A stretch of 64,000 nucleotides of DNA from an uncultured Oscillospiraceae bacterium (GTDB lineage: Bacteria > Bacillota > Clostridia > Oscillospirales > Oscillospiraceae): NCBI GenBank assembly GCA_934573735.1, contig CAKTMC010000007.1, positions 1 through 64,000 of the forward strand. Reading direction: 5' to 3'. A program made the position numbers and the translations under genes. The first letter of the stretch is position 1, and each line of letters begins with the position of its first letter. Below the pieces are notes generated by a model. The model searched no databases. It was not told where the DNA came from and was given only the letters and a program-made list of their open reading frames with translations. This document shows, piece after piece, positions 34,010 through 42,931 of this stretch.

Positions 34010-34561
34010 ATGAAGTTCACTTTTACCGAGAAAAAGATGGATTCCTCCGAGGATCTGAGAGCCTACGCCACAAAGAAGATAGGCAAGCTTGACCGGTTTT
34101 TCAAGACCGAGGCCGATGCCTTTGTCACCTTCAGCATTGAGCGCGGACGCTTCCTCGCAGAAATCACTATCCACAACAACGGCCTGTATTATCGGGCAAG
34201 CGAGCTGACAAACGATATGTACGCCTCGGTTGACTCCGGCGTGGCTGCTATCGAGCGTCAGATACGGCGCAACAAGACGCGGCTGGCAAAGCGGCTGCGG
34301 GAGGGTGCGCTCGAGCATGATATGGTCCCCGCCTACGCCCCCGCTGAGGAGGACGCGGACGAGGAGTTCAAAATTGTGCGCAGTAAGCGTTTTTCAATCA
34401 AGCCAATGTCTGCGGAGGAGGCCATTTTGCAGATGAATCTGCTCGGCCATGAGTTTTTCGTGTTCAAGAACATGGATGCGGATGACGCCATCTCCGTGGT
34501 CTATCAGCGCAAGCAGGGCGGTTACGGTCTGATTTGCGATGATGGACTCTTGGATGATTGA
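34010..34561 (+). CDS. hpf: Ribosome hibernation promoting factor, long form
   Basis: 183 residues. Residues 1-100 are the S30AE domain that sits in the 30S decoding channel (MKFTFTEKKMDSSEDLRAYATKKIGKLDRFF). Residues about 125-183 (KRFSIKPMSAEEAILQMNLLGHEFFVF) are the C-terminal domain that dimerises ribosomes to 100S in stationary phase. ATG 34010 follows AAAGGAG; the open frame reaches 33899 but has no ribosome site there. A strong stem-loop follows the gene. Confidence 0.96.
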   Translation: MKFTFTEKKMDSSEDLRAYATKKIGKLDRFFKTEADAFVTFSIERGRFLAEITIHNNGLYYRASELTNDMYASVDSGVAAIERQIRRNKTRLAKRLREGALEHDMVPAYAPAEEDADEEFKIVRSKRFSIKPMSAEEAILQMNLLGHEFFVFKNMDADDAISVVYQRKQGGYGLICDDGLLDD

Positions 34562-34590
34562 TATATAGGAAGTCAAACAAGCGAGTGTGG

Positions 34591-34620
34591 ATAAGGGACA
34601 GCCTCCGGGCTGTCCCTTAT
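34591..34620 (+). terminator. Stem-loop after hpf
   Basis: ATAAGGGACAGCC-TCCG-GGCTGTCCCTTAT: a perfect 13-bp stem with a TCCG tetraloop, but only a weak T stretch after it (CAGGTTTATT). Probably the hpf transcript end. Confidence 0.75.
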
Positions 34621-34657
34621 CAGGTTTATTGGAGAGGCAATTTCAGTGAGCGCGTCT

Positions 34658-34868
34658 CCTCGCCCCGCGCTTCGCTGCCCCTTTTAGGGGAAGTCCCCAG
34701 TGCGCACACTGGGGAAAGGGGTCTCCGGAGTCGGTCACGGTGCAGGAGGGAAAAGACAGAACGCAGTGCAGAGCATTCTTTTTCCCACTGGCAGTTTCTC
34801 TGCCATGGCACCCTCTCCGTCCTCGCTACGCTCGGCCACCTCTCCCAAAGGGAGAGGCAAGGGCGTGT
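34658..34868. repeat. Modular hairpin repeat unit D
   Basis: Same family as the array at 206-791. The first palindrome CCCCAGTG-CGCA-CACTGGGG is at 34695-34714 and the GAGGGAAAAGA-type stem follows. Its right-hand module is instead the GAGAGG-type one shared with 4211-4264 (52/54 identical). The unit is thus a mosaic of the two types. No gene here. Confidence 0.85.
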
Positions 34869-34900
34869 ATAAATCGGCGCAGCCCGCCTAACTCCACCTC

Positions 34901-35065
34901 CGTCATTCCGAGACCAGTGAGCACACTGGTCGTGGGAATCCGCATTCCCTTACGCCGCACTAAGCCTATACACTGTCCCAAGGAGAAGCGGATTGCCGCG
35001 TCGGGCGCTGCCCTCGCTCTCGCGACGGCGGCTCTGCCGCCTAGTCCCTTTAGGGGCAATGACAG
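34901..35065. mobile_element. MITE-like element with terminal inverted repeats
   Basis: A 165-bp segment bounded by CGTCATTCCGAG on the left and GGCAATGACAG on the right, imperfect inverted repeats. Subterminal GGAATCCGC and GCGGATTGCC also form inverted repeats. An internal stem ACCAGTG-AGCA-CACTGGT is at 34913-34930. There is no coding capacity. This form, with CGTCATT ends and AATCCG subterminal motif, is a non-autonomous type often seen in Oscillospiraceae-like genomes. No transposase is in the window. Confidence 0.65.
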
Positions 35066-35100
35066 GTCAGTTTAGTCTTATGCGCCGATTTAGACAATGC

Positions 35101-35378
35101 CGCGGAGCGCTGCCCCTTCTAGGGGAAGTCCCCAGTGCGCACACTGGGGAAAGGGGCCGCCGAGGTAGGACAGGGTGCAGAGCGGAAAAGACAGGTCGCA
35201 CCCCGACCATTCTTTTCCCCTCCGGCACTCCCTCTGCCCCGGAGACCCCTCAGTCTCGCTTGCGCTCGACAGCTCCCCTAAAAGGGGCGCCAAGGGCGAA
35301 AACTAAGACTTCCGCACCAATTTTCACTCCAGCATGGCTCCCCTGAAAGGGGAGCTGGCGCGCAGCGCCTGAGGGGTA
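35101..35378. repeat. Modular hairpin repeat unit E plus an extra terminal module
   Basis: Unit E (35101-35299) has the palindrome CCCCAGTG-CGCA-CACTGGGG at 35130-35149 and ends with AGCTCCCCTAAAAGGGGCGCC. A second, isolated terminal palindrome GCTCCCCTGAAAGGGGAGC follows at about 35337-35356. The zone 34562-35469 contains only repeats and the start of the next gene's promoter area. Confidence 0.8.
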
Positions 35379-35469
35379 CAAGTACACAAAAGGCATATTC
35401 CCACTACCAAGAACGCGCCGTGTATGATATACTGAATACACACATCAAAGCATTAAGGGGACAGCTCAT

Positions 35470-36438
35470 ATGATAAGCACAAAACGCCGCTTTTTAACGA
35501 TTATTTTGCTCTTTTTCGTACTGTTTTCCGCCATTCCCGCAGGCTCCTCTGCGGAGAGCAGCGACGCAGGCGAATGGATGAAGGACGTGGACGGCGCGAC
35601 AAGGCTCAGCGCCATGTCCATACCGGGCACGCACGACAGCGCCACGGAGCACGTCGGGCTGCGCTATATCTTTCAGTGTCAGGACAGGGGCATAGCCGAG
35701 CAGCTTGAAAACGGCTACCGCTATCTCGACATTCGCCTTGCGCTCGACGGCGACACGCTCATTCTCAAGCACAATTTCTCGAAGTGCAGAAAAAGCGCCT
35801 CGCTCTTTTCCAAGGCGCTCAGCCTTGATGACGTTCTGAGCGACGCTTACGCATTCCTCGAGGCGCATCCGAGCGAGACGGTGATAATGTGCGTCAAGGC
35901 GGAAAACGGCAAGGACGATGTTGCAAGGCTCCAGACGCTTCTATACGATGCAATTTCTGCAAACGAGGGCGCGTGGTATCTTAAAAACAGGATACCGACG
36001 CTTGACGAGGTGCGGGGCAAAATCGTGCTGGCGACGCGCTTTGATGACCTGCTCGGTCTCGGCGAGGAGAAAAGCGGGCTGCATTTTTACTGGGAGGATC
36101 AGGGCGACCGCAGCATTTTAGCCGTGCCGCACGCGCAGTCTCCCATCAATGACAGCGAGGCGCTTTTTGTGCAGGACAGGTATAATTACGCCGTACAGGA
36201 TAAGCTTGACGCCATCGAGCACTGTCTCGTGAATTCTCAGGCCTCGGAGGATAGCTTTTTCCTGAATTTCTGCTCCACAAGCGGCAGCGGTAAGGTAGGG
36301 CATCCGAATAAATACGCCGAGAGCATCAACGAATATCTCAGAGCATATGACTGGGACGGCTCATGCTGCTACGGCGTGGTCATAGTCGATTTTGCCGTGC
36401 GCGATATCGCGGAGCTGATTTATAATACGAATTATTGA
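35470..36438 (+). CDS. Secreted phosphatidylinositol-specific phospholipase C-like protein
   Basis: 322 residues. A signal peptide (residues 1 to about 28, hydrophobic LTIILLFFVLFSAIPAG) without lipobox predicts secretion. PI-PLC X-type catalytic residues are visible: H55-D56 in SIPGTHDSAT, D87 and R89 in YLDIRL, H101 in LKHNF. Bacterial members cleave phosphatidylinositol or GPI anchors by general acid-base catalysis with two His. ATG follows AAGGGGAC. The gene is isolated between repeat zones and ends in a cluster of hairpins. Substrate in a gut setting (host or microbial phosphoinositide) is inference. Confidence 0.85.
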   Translation: MISTKRRFLTIILLFFVLFSAIPAGSSAESSDAGEWMKDVDGATRLSAMSIPGTHDSATEHVGLRYIFQCQDRGIAEQLENGYRYLDIRLALDGDTLILKHNFSKCRKSASLFSKALSLDDVLSDAYAFLEAHPSETVIMCVKAENGKDDVARLQTLLYDAISANEGAWYLKNRIPTLDEVRGKIVLATRFDDLLGLGEEKSGLHFYWEDQGDRSILAVPHAQSPINDSEALFVQDRYNYAVQDKLDAIEHCLVNSQASEDSFFLNFCSTSGSGKVGHPNKYAESINEYLRAYDWDGSCCYGVVIVDFAVRDIAELIYNTNY

Positions 36439-36493
36439 GGAAGATTGAGCTGTTTTCAGGCAATACATCAGCTTCGCTTCGCTCCATTTATAA

Positions 36494-36595
36494 AGCCCAA
36501 GCCCGCTGATTACAGCAGGCTTGGGCTCAAGGCGTCGACAAAGCTCGACGCCTTGAAAACTTATTCAGGAGTATTCAAAAACACTCCTGAATAAG
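36494..36595. other. Three abutting perfect hairpins downstream of the PLC gene
   Basis: Hairpin 1: AGCCCAAGCC/GGCTTGGGCT at 36494-36527 with an inner GCTG/CAGC stem. Hairpin 2: TCAAGGCGTCGA-CAAAGC-TCGACGCCTTGA at 36527-36556. Hairpin 3: CTTATTCAGGAGT-10-ACTCCTGAATAAG at 36560-36595. None is followed by a clear T run. They fill the gap between convergent genes and look like a transcript end or a structured RNA. Confidence 0.8.
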
Positions 36596-36613
36596 CTCAG
36601 ATTGAACACAGAA

Positions 36614-36719
36614 AGGGGACTCCCGTCCCCTCTCTGCACTCTCCCCATACAATTCTATACATTGCCGACAGCTTTGTCTACAGGCAAACCCGGGCGGAAG
36701 GATACGTTCCGCCCGGGTT
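36614..36719. terminator. Two further stem-loops, probable terminators
   Basis: AGGGGAC-TCCC-GTCCCCT at 36614-36631, and AACCCGGGCGGAA-GGATACG-TTCCGCCCGGGTT at 36687-36719 with a perfect 13-bp stem followed by an AT-rich stretch. The second is likely the main terminator for the PLC gene and can also serve the convergent thioesterase gene. Confidence 0.75.
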
Positions 36720-36794
36720 CATATTATTATAATTATCAGTACCGTCGCTGCCATCGCTGTCAGGGGTGTCTGCCCTTATCAAGCGATGGTATAT

Positions 36795-37181
36795 TTACTT
36801 ATTCAGCTTTGCGAGAGTTTTTTCCATGAAGCGCTCGTTCAGGATGATGCAGCGCTGATGCCGTCCCTCGCCGATAAGCTCATCTCCGGCATATGCCTTT
36901 ACCTCAAAGCTCAGCATACGGCGGTCTATCTCGACAAGCTCACTCTCCGCACGGATATGCGCGCCGACGGGCGAGGCGGCAAGATGCGATATCTCAAGCC
37001 TTGTGCCGACGGTGCCCTGCCCATCCTCAAGATAGGGCTGCACGGAGCTGAGAGCGGCCTTTTCCATAAGAGCAACCATGCTCGGCGTGGAGAATACCTC
37101 AAGTGCGCCGCTGCCTACCGCTGCCGCGGTATTTTCGTGGATGACCTCGACCTCGGCATGACCCTTTATTCCAAGTTCCAT
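36795..37181 (-). CDS. Hotdog-fold thioesterase (FlK-like)
   Basis: 128 residues. Resembles the fluoroacetyl-CoA thioesterase FlK family: NTAAAVGSGALEVFSTPSMVALMEKAA in the first third contains the Thr/Glu positions, and GTRLEISHLAASPVG contains the His of the active site. Members hydrolyse short acyl-CoAs. ATG follows AAGGAGAG. It is 27 bp downstream of the aminotransferase gene on the same strand, likely co-transcribed. The natural substrate is not known. Confidence 0.85.
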   Translation of the reverse strand: MELGIKGHAEVEVIHENTAAAVGSGALEVFSTPSMVALMEKAALSSVQPYLEDGQGTVGTRLEISHLAASPVGAHIRAESELVEIDRRMLSFEVKAYAGDELIGEGRHQRCIILNERFMEKTLAKLNK

Positions 37182-37208
37182 AGAAATCTCTCCTTGTCAG
37201 TTGATAAA

Positions 37209-38393
37209 TTACTTGATGTACTTCTTCATGACCTCCGCCATGCGCTTTACGCCCTCAACGATGCGATCGTCGGGCATGGTGGAATAGTTCATGCGCAGGC
37301 AGTGGAAGTTGTCACCGTTGGGGAAGAAGCCGTCGCCCGGGACGAACGCGACGTTCAGCGAAAGCGCCTCGGCCGCCATCTCGCGGGTATTGACGTATTC
37401 GGGCATCTCGACCCATGTGAACAGACCGCCCTCGGGATGAGTAAACTTTGCCTCCTTCGGGAAGCACTCCTCCATGGTGCTTATCATCAGATCGCAGCGG
37501 TGGCGGTATGTCTCGCGTATTTTCTCAACGTGCTCGTCAATATCGAACATTTCAAGATACTTCGACACGACCATCATGGATATAGTTGAGGTCTGAAGGA
37601 CGGCAGCCTGGGCGATAAGCGTCATCTTATCAAATACGTCAGGTCCGCAGCACATCCAGCCGAGACGGTAGCCGGGGGCGAATATCTTGGAGAAGGTGCC
37701 GAGATAGATGACGAGATCCTTGGTGTCAAGAGTCTTGAGCGCGGGCAGGAACTCGCCGCGGAAGCGCAGCTCACCATAGGGATTATCCTCGATGACGGGT
37801 ATCTCGTATCTGGTGATGATATCCATAAATCTGCGGCGGCGCTCCATTGGCCAGGTGCGTCCGCTGGGGTTCTGGAAATCGGGGATGACGTAAATCATCT
37901 TGACATTTTCCGTGGTTTCGAGGATATGCTCCAGCTCATCCATTATCATGCCGCCGTCATCGGTCGGAACCTCGATAAACTTCGGCTGATAGGGCTTAAA
38001 GGCGCTTATTGCACCGAGATAGGACGGGCTTTCCATAAGTATGACGTCGCCGGGGTTAATGAAGAGACGGGCGCAGAAGTCCAGACCCTGCTGGCTGCCG
38101 GCGGTGATGAGAATGTGCTCTGCGTCGGTATGTATGCCGTTTTTCTCCGCAAGACGCTCGGCTATCTGCTTCCTGAGCGGGAGGTAGCCCTCGGTCGGGC
38201 CATACTGAAGCGCGGCGCGGCCATTCTCCCTCAGCACCGCCGCTGTGGCTTCAAGCGCGTTTTCGACAGGGAACAGCTCCGGCGCGGGCATACCGCCGGC
38301 AAAAGAAATGACCTCCGGGCGGGCGGTAAGCTTGAGTAGCTCACGCACGTCGGACGCTTTCATTTCATCCATTCTGTCTGCATAATTAACCAT
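37209..38393 (-). CDS. PLP-dependent aminotransferase, LysN/MocR-type (class I)
   Basis: 394 residues. Fold-type I aminotransferase; the PLP lysine is K236 in GTFSKIFAPGYRLGW. GPTEGYLPLRKQIAERL, SQQGLDFCARLFINPGD and PDFQNPSGRTWP are typical of the 2-aminoadipate/aromatic aminotransferase clade related to MocR regulators, but the DNA-binding domain is absent. ATG follows AAAAGGAGGC. Likely an amino acid transaminase; the substrate is uncertain. Confidence 0.9.
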   Translation of the reverse strand: MVNYADRMDEMKASDVRELLKLTARPEVISFAGGMPAPELFPVENALEATAAVLRENGRAALQYGPTEGYLPLRKQIAERLAEKNGIHTDAEHILITAGSQQGLDFCARLFINPGDVILMESPSYLGAISAFKPYQPKFIEVPTDDGGMIMDELEHILETTENVKMIYVIPDFQNPSGRTWPMERRRRFMDIITRYEIPVIEDNPYGELRFRGEFLPALKTLDTKDLVIYLGTFSKIFAPGYRLGWMCCGPDVFDKMTLIAQAAVLQTSTISMMVVSKYLEMFDIDEHVEKIRETYRHRCDLMISTMEECFPKEAKFTHPEGGLFTWVEMPEYVNTREMAAEALSLNVAFVPGDGFFPNGDNFHCLRMNYSTMPDDRIVEGVKRMAEVMKKYIK

Positions 38394-38541
38394 TTTTGCT
38401 GCCTCCTTTTAATTTTGTTAGTAAAAATTTCTTATTCAAACCTATATCAACATTAACACAAAACGGCCTTCAAGTAAATAGAAAAGATAGCAAAAAAGCC
38501 GACAAATCATGACATTGTTTTATCAAGCACAGGGGAAGTTT

Positions 38542-39171
38542 TCATGCCTGATACTTGAGCACCGCAACCTGCGGCTCGGAGTCGCTGTCAATAACTATGC
38601 TGTTAGTCTGATAATAATGTATCATTTCCGGAGCCTCGAAATAGTTTGTAAAATTCTCCAGATGCTCGAGCCTGCGAGGACCGCGATTGCCGTCACGGTA
38701 GTGCATGGGAATGATGACCTTCGGGAAAACCTCGTCGGTCAGCCGCCACGATTCCTGCGCGGGAAGCCCCGTGCAGCTCCCGGCGGTTATCATCAGCGCG
38801 TCCGCTCCGAAGATGCGCCCCGACTCCCCGCTGTGAAGCTGCGTGCCAACGTCGCCCATGTGAACGACCTTCAGTCCGTCGGCCTCAAGTATATGAATAA
38901 GGCATTTACCGCGCATTATGCCGCAGACCCCGTCATGCGAGACCTCAAGCGTGCTTATCTCAAACGGACAGTCTTTTTCCGGGCGACCGGAGAGCTTTAC
39001 CGCCTCGCGGCAGTTGTGACCGTAATGCTCGTGGCTTATCAGCAGCTTATCCGCGTTCAGCCTGAGCTTTGGGTATCCGACGGTGTAGTCGGCGTTATAC
39101 GGGTCGATGACGACCGTATATCCCTTATGGCTCACGGAAAAGCAGGCGTGCCCATGCCATGTTATCCTCAT
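38542..39171 (-). CDS. Metallo-beta-lactamase-fold hydrolase (UPF0173-like)
   Basis: 209 residues. Begins MRITWHGHACFSV, as in the UPF0173/YtkL group; metal ligands are in SHEHYGHN (HxHxxH), VHMGDVG and IPMHYRDGN. ATG 39171 is nine bases after AAGGAGG; an open frame reaches far upstream but through the promoter region of the neighbour. Cytosolic, reaction unknown. It is divergent from the YyaL-type gene with both promoters visible between them. Confidence 0.85.
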   Translation of the reverse strand: MRITWHGHACFSVSHKGYTVVIDPYNADYTVGYPKLRLNADKLLISHEHYGHNCREAVKLSGRPEKDCPFEISTLEVSHDGVCGIMRGKCLIHILEADGLKVVHMGDVGTQLHSGESGRIFGADALMITAGSCTGLPAQESWRLTDEVFPKVIIPMHYRDGNRGPRRLEHLENFTNYFEAPEMIHYYQTNSIVIDSDSEPQVAVLKYQA

Positions 39172-39213
39172 GCCTTCGGCCTCCTTGCTATGGCAAGATA
39201 AAAATATGCAATA

Positions 39214-39242
39214 ATAATAGTACAGGCGCGGCAGCATTTCAA
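39214..39242 (-). promoter_or_regulatory. Promoter of the MBL-fold hydrolase gene
   Basis: Minus strand TTGAAA (39242-39237), 17-bp spacer, TATTAT (39219-39214). Confidence 0.7.
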
Positions 39243-39269
39243 GCACCCGGCGCAAAAATTTTCGCACAC

Positions 39270-39298
39270 TTGCAAGAGCGATAAAAACCGGATATAAT
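39270..39298 (+). promoter_or_regulatory. Promoter of the YyaL-type gene
   Basis: TTGCAA (39270-39275), 17-bp spacer, TATAAT (39293-39298), 42 bp before ATG 39340. Confidence 0.78.
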
Positions 39299-39339
39299 AA
39301 AATTGTGATATTATATATTCTGAATTCTGGAGGCGCGGC

Positions 39340-41316
39340 ATGAGCAACGCTTTGATAAATGAAAAATCTCCCTATCTTCTTTCTCACGCGGAAAATCCGG
39401 TGGACTGGCTACCATGGTGCGAGGAGGCCTTCGTCAGGGCGCGGCGCGAGGATAAGCCGGTATTCTTGAGCATCGGCTATTCAAGCTGTCACTGGTGCCA
39501 TGTGATGGCGCAGGAGAGCTTTGAGGACGCGCAGGTGGCGGAGCTTCTGAACCGGTACTTCGTCTCCGTCAAGGTGGACCGCGAGGAAAGACCCGACGTG
39601 GACGCGGTGTATATTCGTGTCTGTCAGGCCTTGACCGGCAGCGCAGGCTGGCCGCTGACGATAATTATGACGCCCGAGCAGCAGCCCTTTTTCGCGGGTA
39701 CCTATCTGCCGAAGAATAATTACGCCGGGCGAGCGGGGCTTTTGACGCTTCTGCGGGCAATCGCCGACAAGTGGCGGCACAGCCGGGAGGAGCTGCTTTG
39801 CATAGGGCGCGACGTTACGGCGCTTATCGCGGAGCCGCAGCATGAGGGCGCAGAGCCTGCAAAGGAGCTTTTGAGCGCTGCGGCGGCGCAGCTTGCGGCG
39901 GACTATGACGCGGAATACGGCGGCTTCGGCACCGCGCCGAAGTTTCCCTCGCCGCATAAGCTCATATTCCTACAGCGCTATGCGTACTATAGCGGAGACA
40001 AAAAAGCGCGGCAGGCACTTGAAAATACTTTGCGTCAGATGTATCGCGGCGGGATATATGACCATTTCGGCGGCGGCTTTGCGCGATACTCGACCGACCG
40101 GGAATGGCTTGCGCCGCATTTTGAAAAGACGCTGTACGACAATGCGCTGCTCGCTCTCTGCTATACCGAGGCATGGCAGGACGGGCGCATGGCGCTATAT
40201 CGTCAGGTCGCGGAGTCCACGCTCGACTACTGCCTGAGTGAGCTTCGCTCCGAGGCGGGCGGCTTTTACTGCGCACAGGACGCGGACAGCGGCGGCGAGG
40301 AGGGAGCCTATTATCTTTTTACGCCGCAGGAGGTCAAGAGGCTTCTCGGTGAGGATGACGGGCGGCATTTCTGCGAGTGCTATGACATTACCGAGGAGGG
40401 CAACTTTCACGGCAGGAGCATACCGAATTTGCTGCTCAATACGCGCTGGAGCTTTGTACCCGAGGGCTATGCCGAATTCCGTCAGCGTCTGCGCGAGTAC
40501 CGGCGGGAGCGTATGCCGCTCGGTAGAGACGAGAAAATATTGACCTCGTGGAACGGCATGATGCTCATGGCGCTATCCCGCGCGGCGAGAGTCTTTGACA
40601 ATAGCCGCTATCTTGCCGCAGCGGAGGAGCTGCAAGCCTTTGTGACGGAAAAGCTCGGCACGGGGCACGATATGCGCGCCTGCTTCTGCGGCGGTGAGGC
40701 TCGGCTGCCCGCGCAGCTTGACGACTACGCCTTCTGGGGGCTGGGGCTTTTGGAGCTTTACCGCACAGACGCTGAGCCCGCGCATATTCTGAAGGCCATG
40801 TGTGCAGCCGATGAGATATTGCAGCGCTTTGCAGACCCGAACGGCGGATTTTACCGCACGACAAAGGATGCGGAACGCCTGATAATCCGTCCGAAGGAGG
40901 TATTTGACGGCGCTATCCCCTCCGGCAACAGCGCGGCGGCGCAGCTTTTTGTAAGTCTGGCGCGGCTGAGCGGGGAGGAGAAGTGGCGCAGGGCGGCGGA
41001 AAAGCAGCTTGAATTCATGGCTGGCAGCGGAGAAAAGCAGCCGAGCGGGATATGCTTTGCGCTCTGCGCGATGCTGGAGCGGCTTTATCCGACAAAGGAG
41101 CTGGTCTGCGCCGCGCCCGATGAGGAGGAGCCCGCGATGCTCACAGCGGTCAGGGCAAAATACGCGCCGGAGCTTGAGATACTGCTGAAAACGCCCTCCG
41201 TGGCGGAGAGCCTTGCGGAGCTCGCGCCCTTTACAAGAGACTGCACGGCGAAGGACGGCAAAGCGCAGTTTTATCTCTGCGAGGACGGCCGGTGCAGCCT
41301 CCCGAGCCTGGGATAA
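39340..41316 (+). CDS. YyaL/DUF255 thioredoxin-like and six-hairpin glycosidase-fold protein
   Basis: 658 residues. Residues 1-170 are a thioredoxin-like domain with CHWCH at 50-54 in place of the classical CxxC. The remainder is an alpha/alpha barrel ([49 protein letters not shown]). Homologues run from bacteria to human SPATA20. Redox or quality-control roles are suspected, but the activity is not established. ATG follows GGAGGC. Stands alone with its own promoter and a strong hairpin behind it. Confidence 0.9.
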   Translation: MSNALINEKSPYLLSHAENPVDWLPWCEEAFVRARREDKPVFLSIGYSSCHWCHVMAQESFEDAQVAELLNRYFVSVKVDREERPDVDAVYIRVCQALTGSAGWPLTIIMTPEQQPFFAGTYLPKNNYAGRAGLLTLLRAIADKWRHSREELLCIGRDVTALIAEPQHEGAEPAKELLSAAAAQLAADYDAEYGGFGTAPKFPSPHKLIFLQRYAYYSGDKKARQALENTLRQMYRGGIYDHFGGGFARYSTDREWLAPHFEKTLYDNALLALCYTEAWQDGRMALYRQVAESTLDYCLSELRSEAGGFYCAQDADSGGEEGAYYLFTPQEVKRLLGEDDGRHFCECYDITEEGNFHGRSIPNLLLNTRWSFVPEGYAEFRQRLREYRRERMPLGRDEKILTSWNGMMLMALSRAARVFDNSRYLAAAEELQAFVTEKLGTGHDMRACFCGGEARLPAQLDDYAFWGLGLLELYRTDAEPAHILKAMCAADEILQRFADPNGGFYRTTKDAERLIIRPKEVFDGAIPSGNSAAAQLFVSLARLSGEEKWRRAAEKQLEFMAGSGEKQPSGICFALCAMLERLYPTKELVCAAPDEEEPAMLTAVRAKYAPELEILLKTPSVAESLAELAPFTRDCTAKDGKAQFYLCEDGRCSLPSLG

Positions 41317-41353
41317 GCAAAACTATTGATGCTTCAAGGCTTTTGGAGTGATG

Positions 41354-41385
41354 AACAGGGCATGGGGTAATCCCCATGCCCTGTT
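41354..41385. terminator. Stem-loop between convergent genes
   Basis: AACAGGGCATGGGG-TAAT-CCCCATGCCCTGTT: a perfect 14-bp stem serving the YyaL-type gene (plus) and the flavodiiron gene (minus). No strong T run. Confidence 0.75.
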
Positions 41386-41409
41386 AAATTACAGTATATT
41401 TTCAATCAT

Positions 41410-42612
41410 TTACTTCATGTCAGCCGCTATCGCGTCGGCAATTGCGTCAAGCTCCGCAAGCTGATTCTCTGCAAGCGAGGAGCGAACAGTGACGTTCTCG
41501 CCTATGAACTCGCAGTTTTTCAGCCCGCTCAGCAGCTCGCGCATCTGCTTGCCGCTTGTAGGCGCCCAGCTTCCGTTTTCGAGTATGGCAATTTTGCGGT
41601 TCTGGAGATTGTGATTGACTATATCATGCAGCAAATTCTCCATCGTGACAAAGATGCCTGCATTATAGGTAGTCGAGGCAAAGACCAGATGGCTGCATCT
41701 GAAGGACTCGGAGACGATATAGCTTGCCGGAGTGACGGAGGTATCGAACATACGCACGCGCACGCCGCGCTCAACAAGCTTGACCGCAAGAATATTCGCC
41801 GCGTTCTCGGTGTGACCGTAGACGGAGGCGTATGCGAGCATGACGCTCTTTTCCTCGGGAGTGTAGCTGCTCCACTTGAGGTATCTGTCAAGGAACTCGC
41901 CGAAGTCCTTGCGCCACACAAAGCCGTGCAGCGGGCAGACATAGTTAAGCTCAAGCCCCGCCGCCTTTTTCAGCGCCGCCTGCACCTGAACGCCGTACTT
42001 GCCGACGATATTGGTATAATATCTTCTTGCCTCGTCAACGTTTTCGGTAAAGAAGTCCGCCTCATCGGCAAAGAGACGGCCGTTGAGCGCGCCGAAGGTA
42101 CCGAAGGCATCCGCCGAGAAGAGTATTCCGTCGGTCAGGTCATAGCTGAGCATGACCTCCGGCCAGTGAACCATCGGCGCCATGACGAAGGTGATGCGAT
42201 GGCGGCCCAGCTCGAGCACGTCGCCCTCCTTGACGATATGCATCCTGCCGCTGAAATCCACGCCGCGGAAGTAGTTCTTCAGCATTGTCTCGATTTTTGC
42301 GTTGCAGACGATTTTAAGCTCCGGATGTCTCACGAGCAGCGACTCGATGGTATAGGCGTGGTCAGGCTCCATATGGGAGACGACGAGATAATCCGGGCGG
42401 CGGCCGCCGAGCGCGTGCTCGATATTCTCAAAATAGGTCTGATACACGGCCTTGTCCACGGTGTCGAAGATGGCGACCTTTTCGTCAAGCATGACATAGG
42501 AGTTATAGCTCACGCCGTCGGGCACACCGTACACGCCCTCAAAGCAGGCAAGCCGTCTGTCGTCCGCGCCGACCCAGATAAGATCTTCCTTAACCTTTCT
42601 TGTGCAGTACAT
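41410..42612 (-). CDS. fprA: A-type flavodiiron protein (FprA family)
   Basis: 400 residues. Reduces O2 to water (or NO to N2O) to protect anaerobes, with electrons usually from rubredoxin. Residues 1-250 are a metallo-beta-lactamase domain with a diiron site: H80, E82, D84, H85 (HMEPDH), H149, D168, H226 (CPLHG). Residues 255-400 are a flavodoxin domain with the FMN loop SVYGHTEN. ATG follows GGAGG. A rubredoxin gene is present at 62836-62970, a plausible partner. Confidence 0.95.
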   Translation of the reverse strand: MYCTRKVKEDLIWVGADDRRLACFEGVYGVPDGVSYNSYVMLDEKVAIFDTVDKAVYQTYFENIEHALGGRRPDYLVVSHMEPDHAYTIESLLVRHPELKIVCNAKIETMLKNYFRGVDFSGRMHIVKEGDVLELGRHRITFVMAPMVHWPEVMLSYDLTDGILFSADAFGTFGALNGRLFADEADFFTENVDEARRYYTNIVGKYGVQVQAALKKAAGLELNYVCPLHGFVWRKDFGEFLDRYLKWSSYTPEEKSVMLAYASVYGHTENAANILAVKLVERGVRVRMFDTSVTPASYIVSESFRCSHLVFASTTYNAGIFVTMENLLHDIVNHNLQNRKIAILENGSWAPTSGKQMRELLSGLKNCEFIGENVTVRSSLAENQLAELDAIADAIAADMK

Positions 42613-42654
42613 ATATTATTCCTCCATGTTATTGTTTTTTCTGTGGCTGAGTAT

Positions 42655-42683
42655 ATAATAACTGATTTTCCCCGCGTAGGCAA
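42655..42683 (-). promoter_or_regulatory. Promoter of the flavodiiron gene
   Basis: Minus strand TTGCCT (42683-42678), 17-bp spacer, TATTAT (42660-42655). The rest of the 42613-42931 gap holds a GC-rich stem (arms GCGGCGC 42849-42855 and GCGCCGC 42872-42878) and no gene that I can see. Confidence 0.65.
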
Positions 42684-42931
42684 TACCCGATTTTCGCTCC
42701 GGCACTGGAAATTTGCGAAAAGTCGTGTTATATTATATGTAGGGGATGTTTTTCCTTTTAGTATTTAATATGTGCCGGATGTGCCGGCTTCGTCTCGGCT
42801 GTTATTATGTTTTATATACGTGATTATGCCATGACCCTGCCGTTCTCGGCGGCGCTGTGCGCAAATAAGCCGCGCCGCGACAGCTTTATTTTGTCAAATA
42901 AAAAATAACATACACGAAAGGAGCGAATGCC

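Noticed and set aside
34591..35469. Protein-coding genes in the second repeat zone
   Set aside because: All open frames there translate repeat modules and lack ribosome sites.
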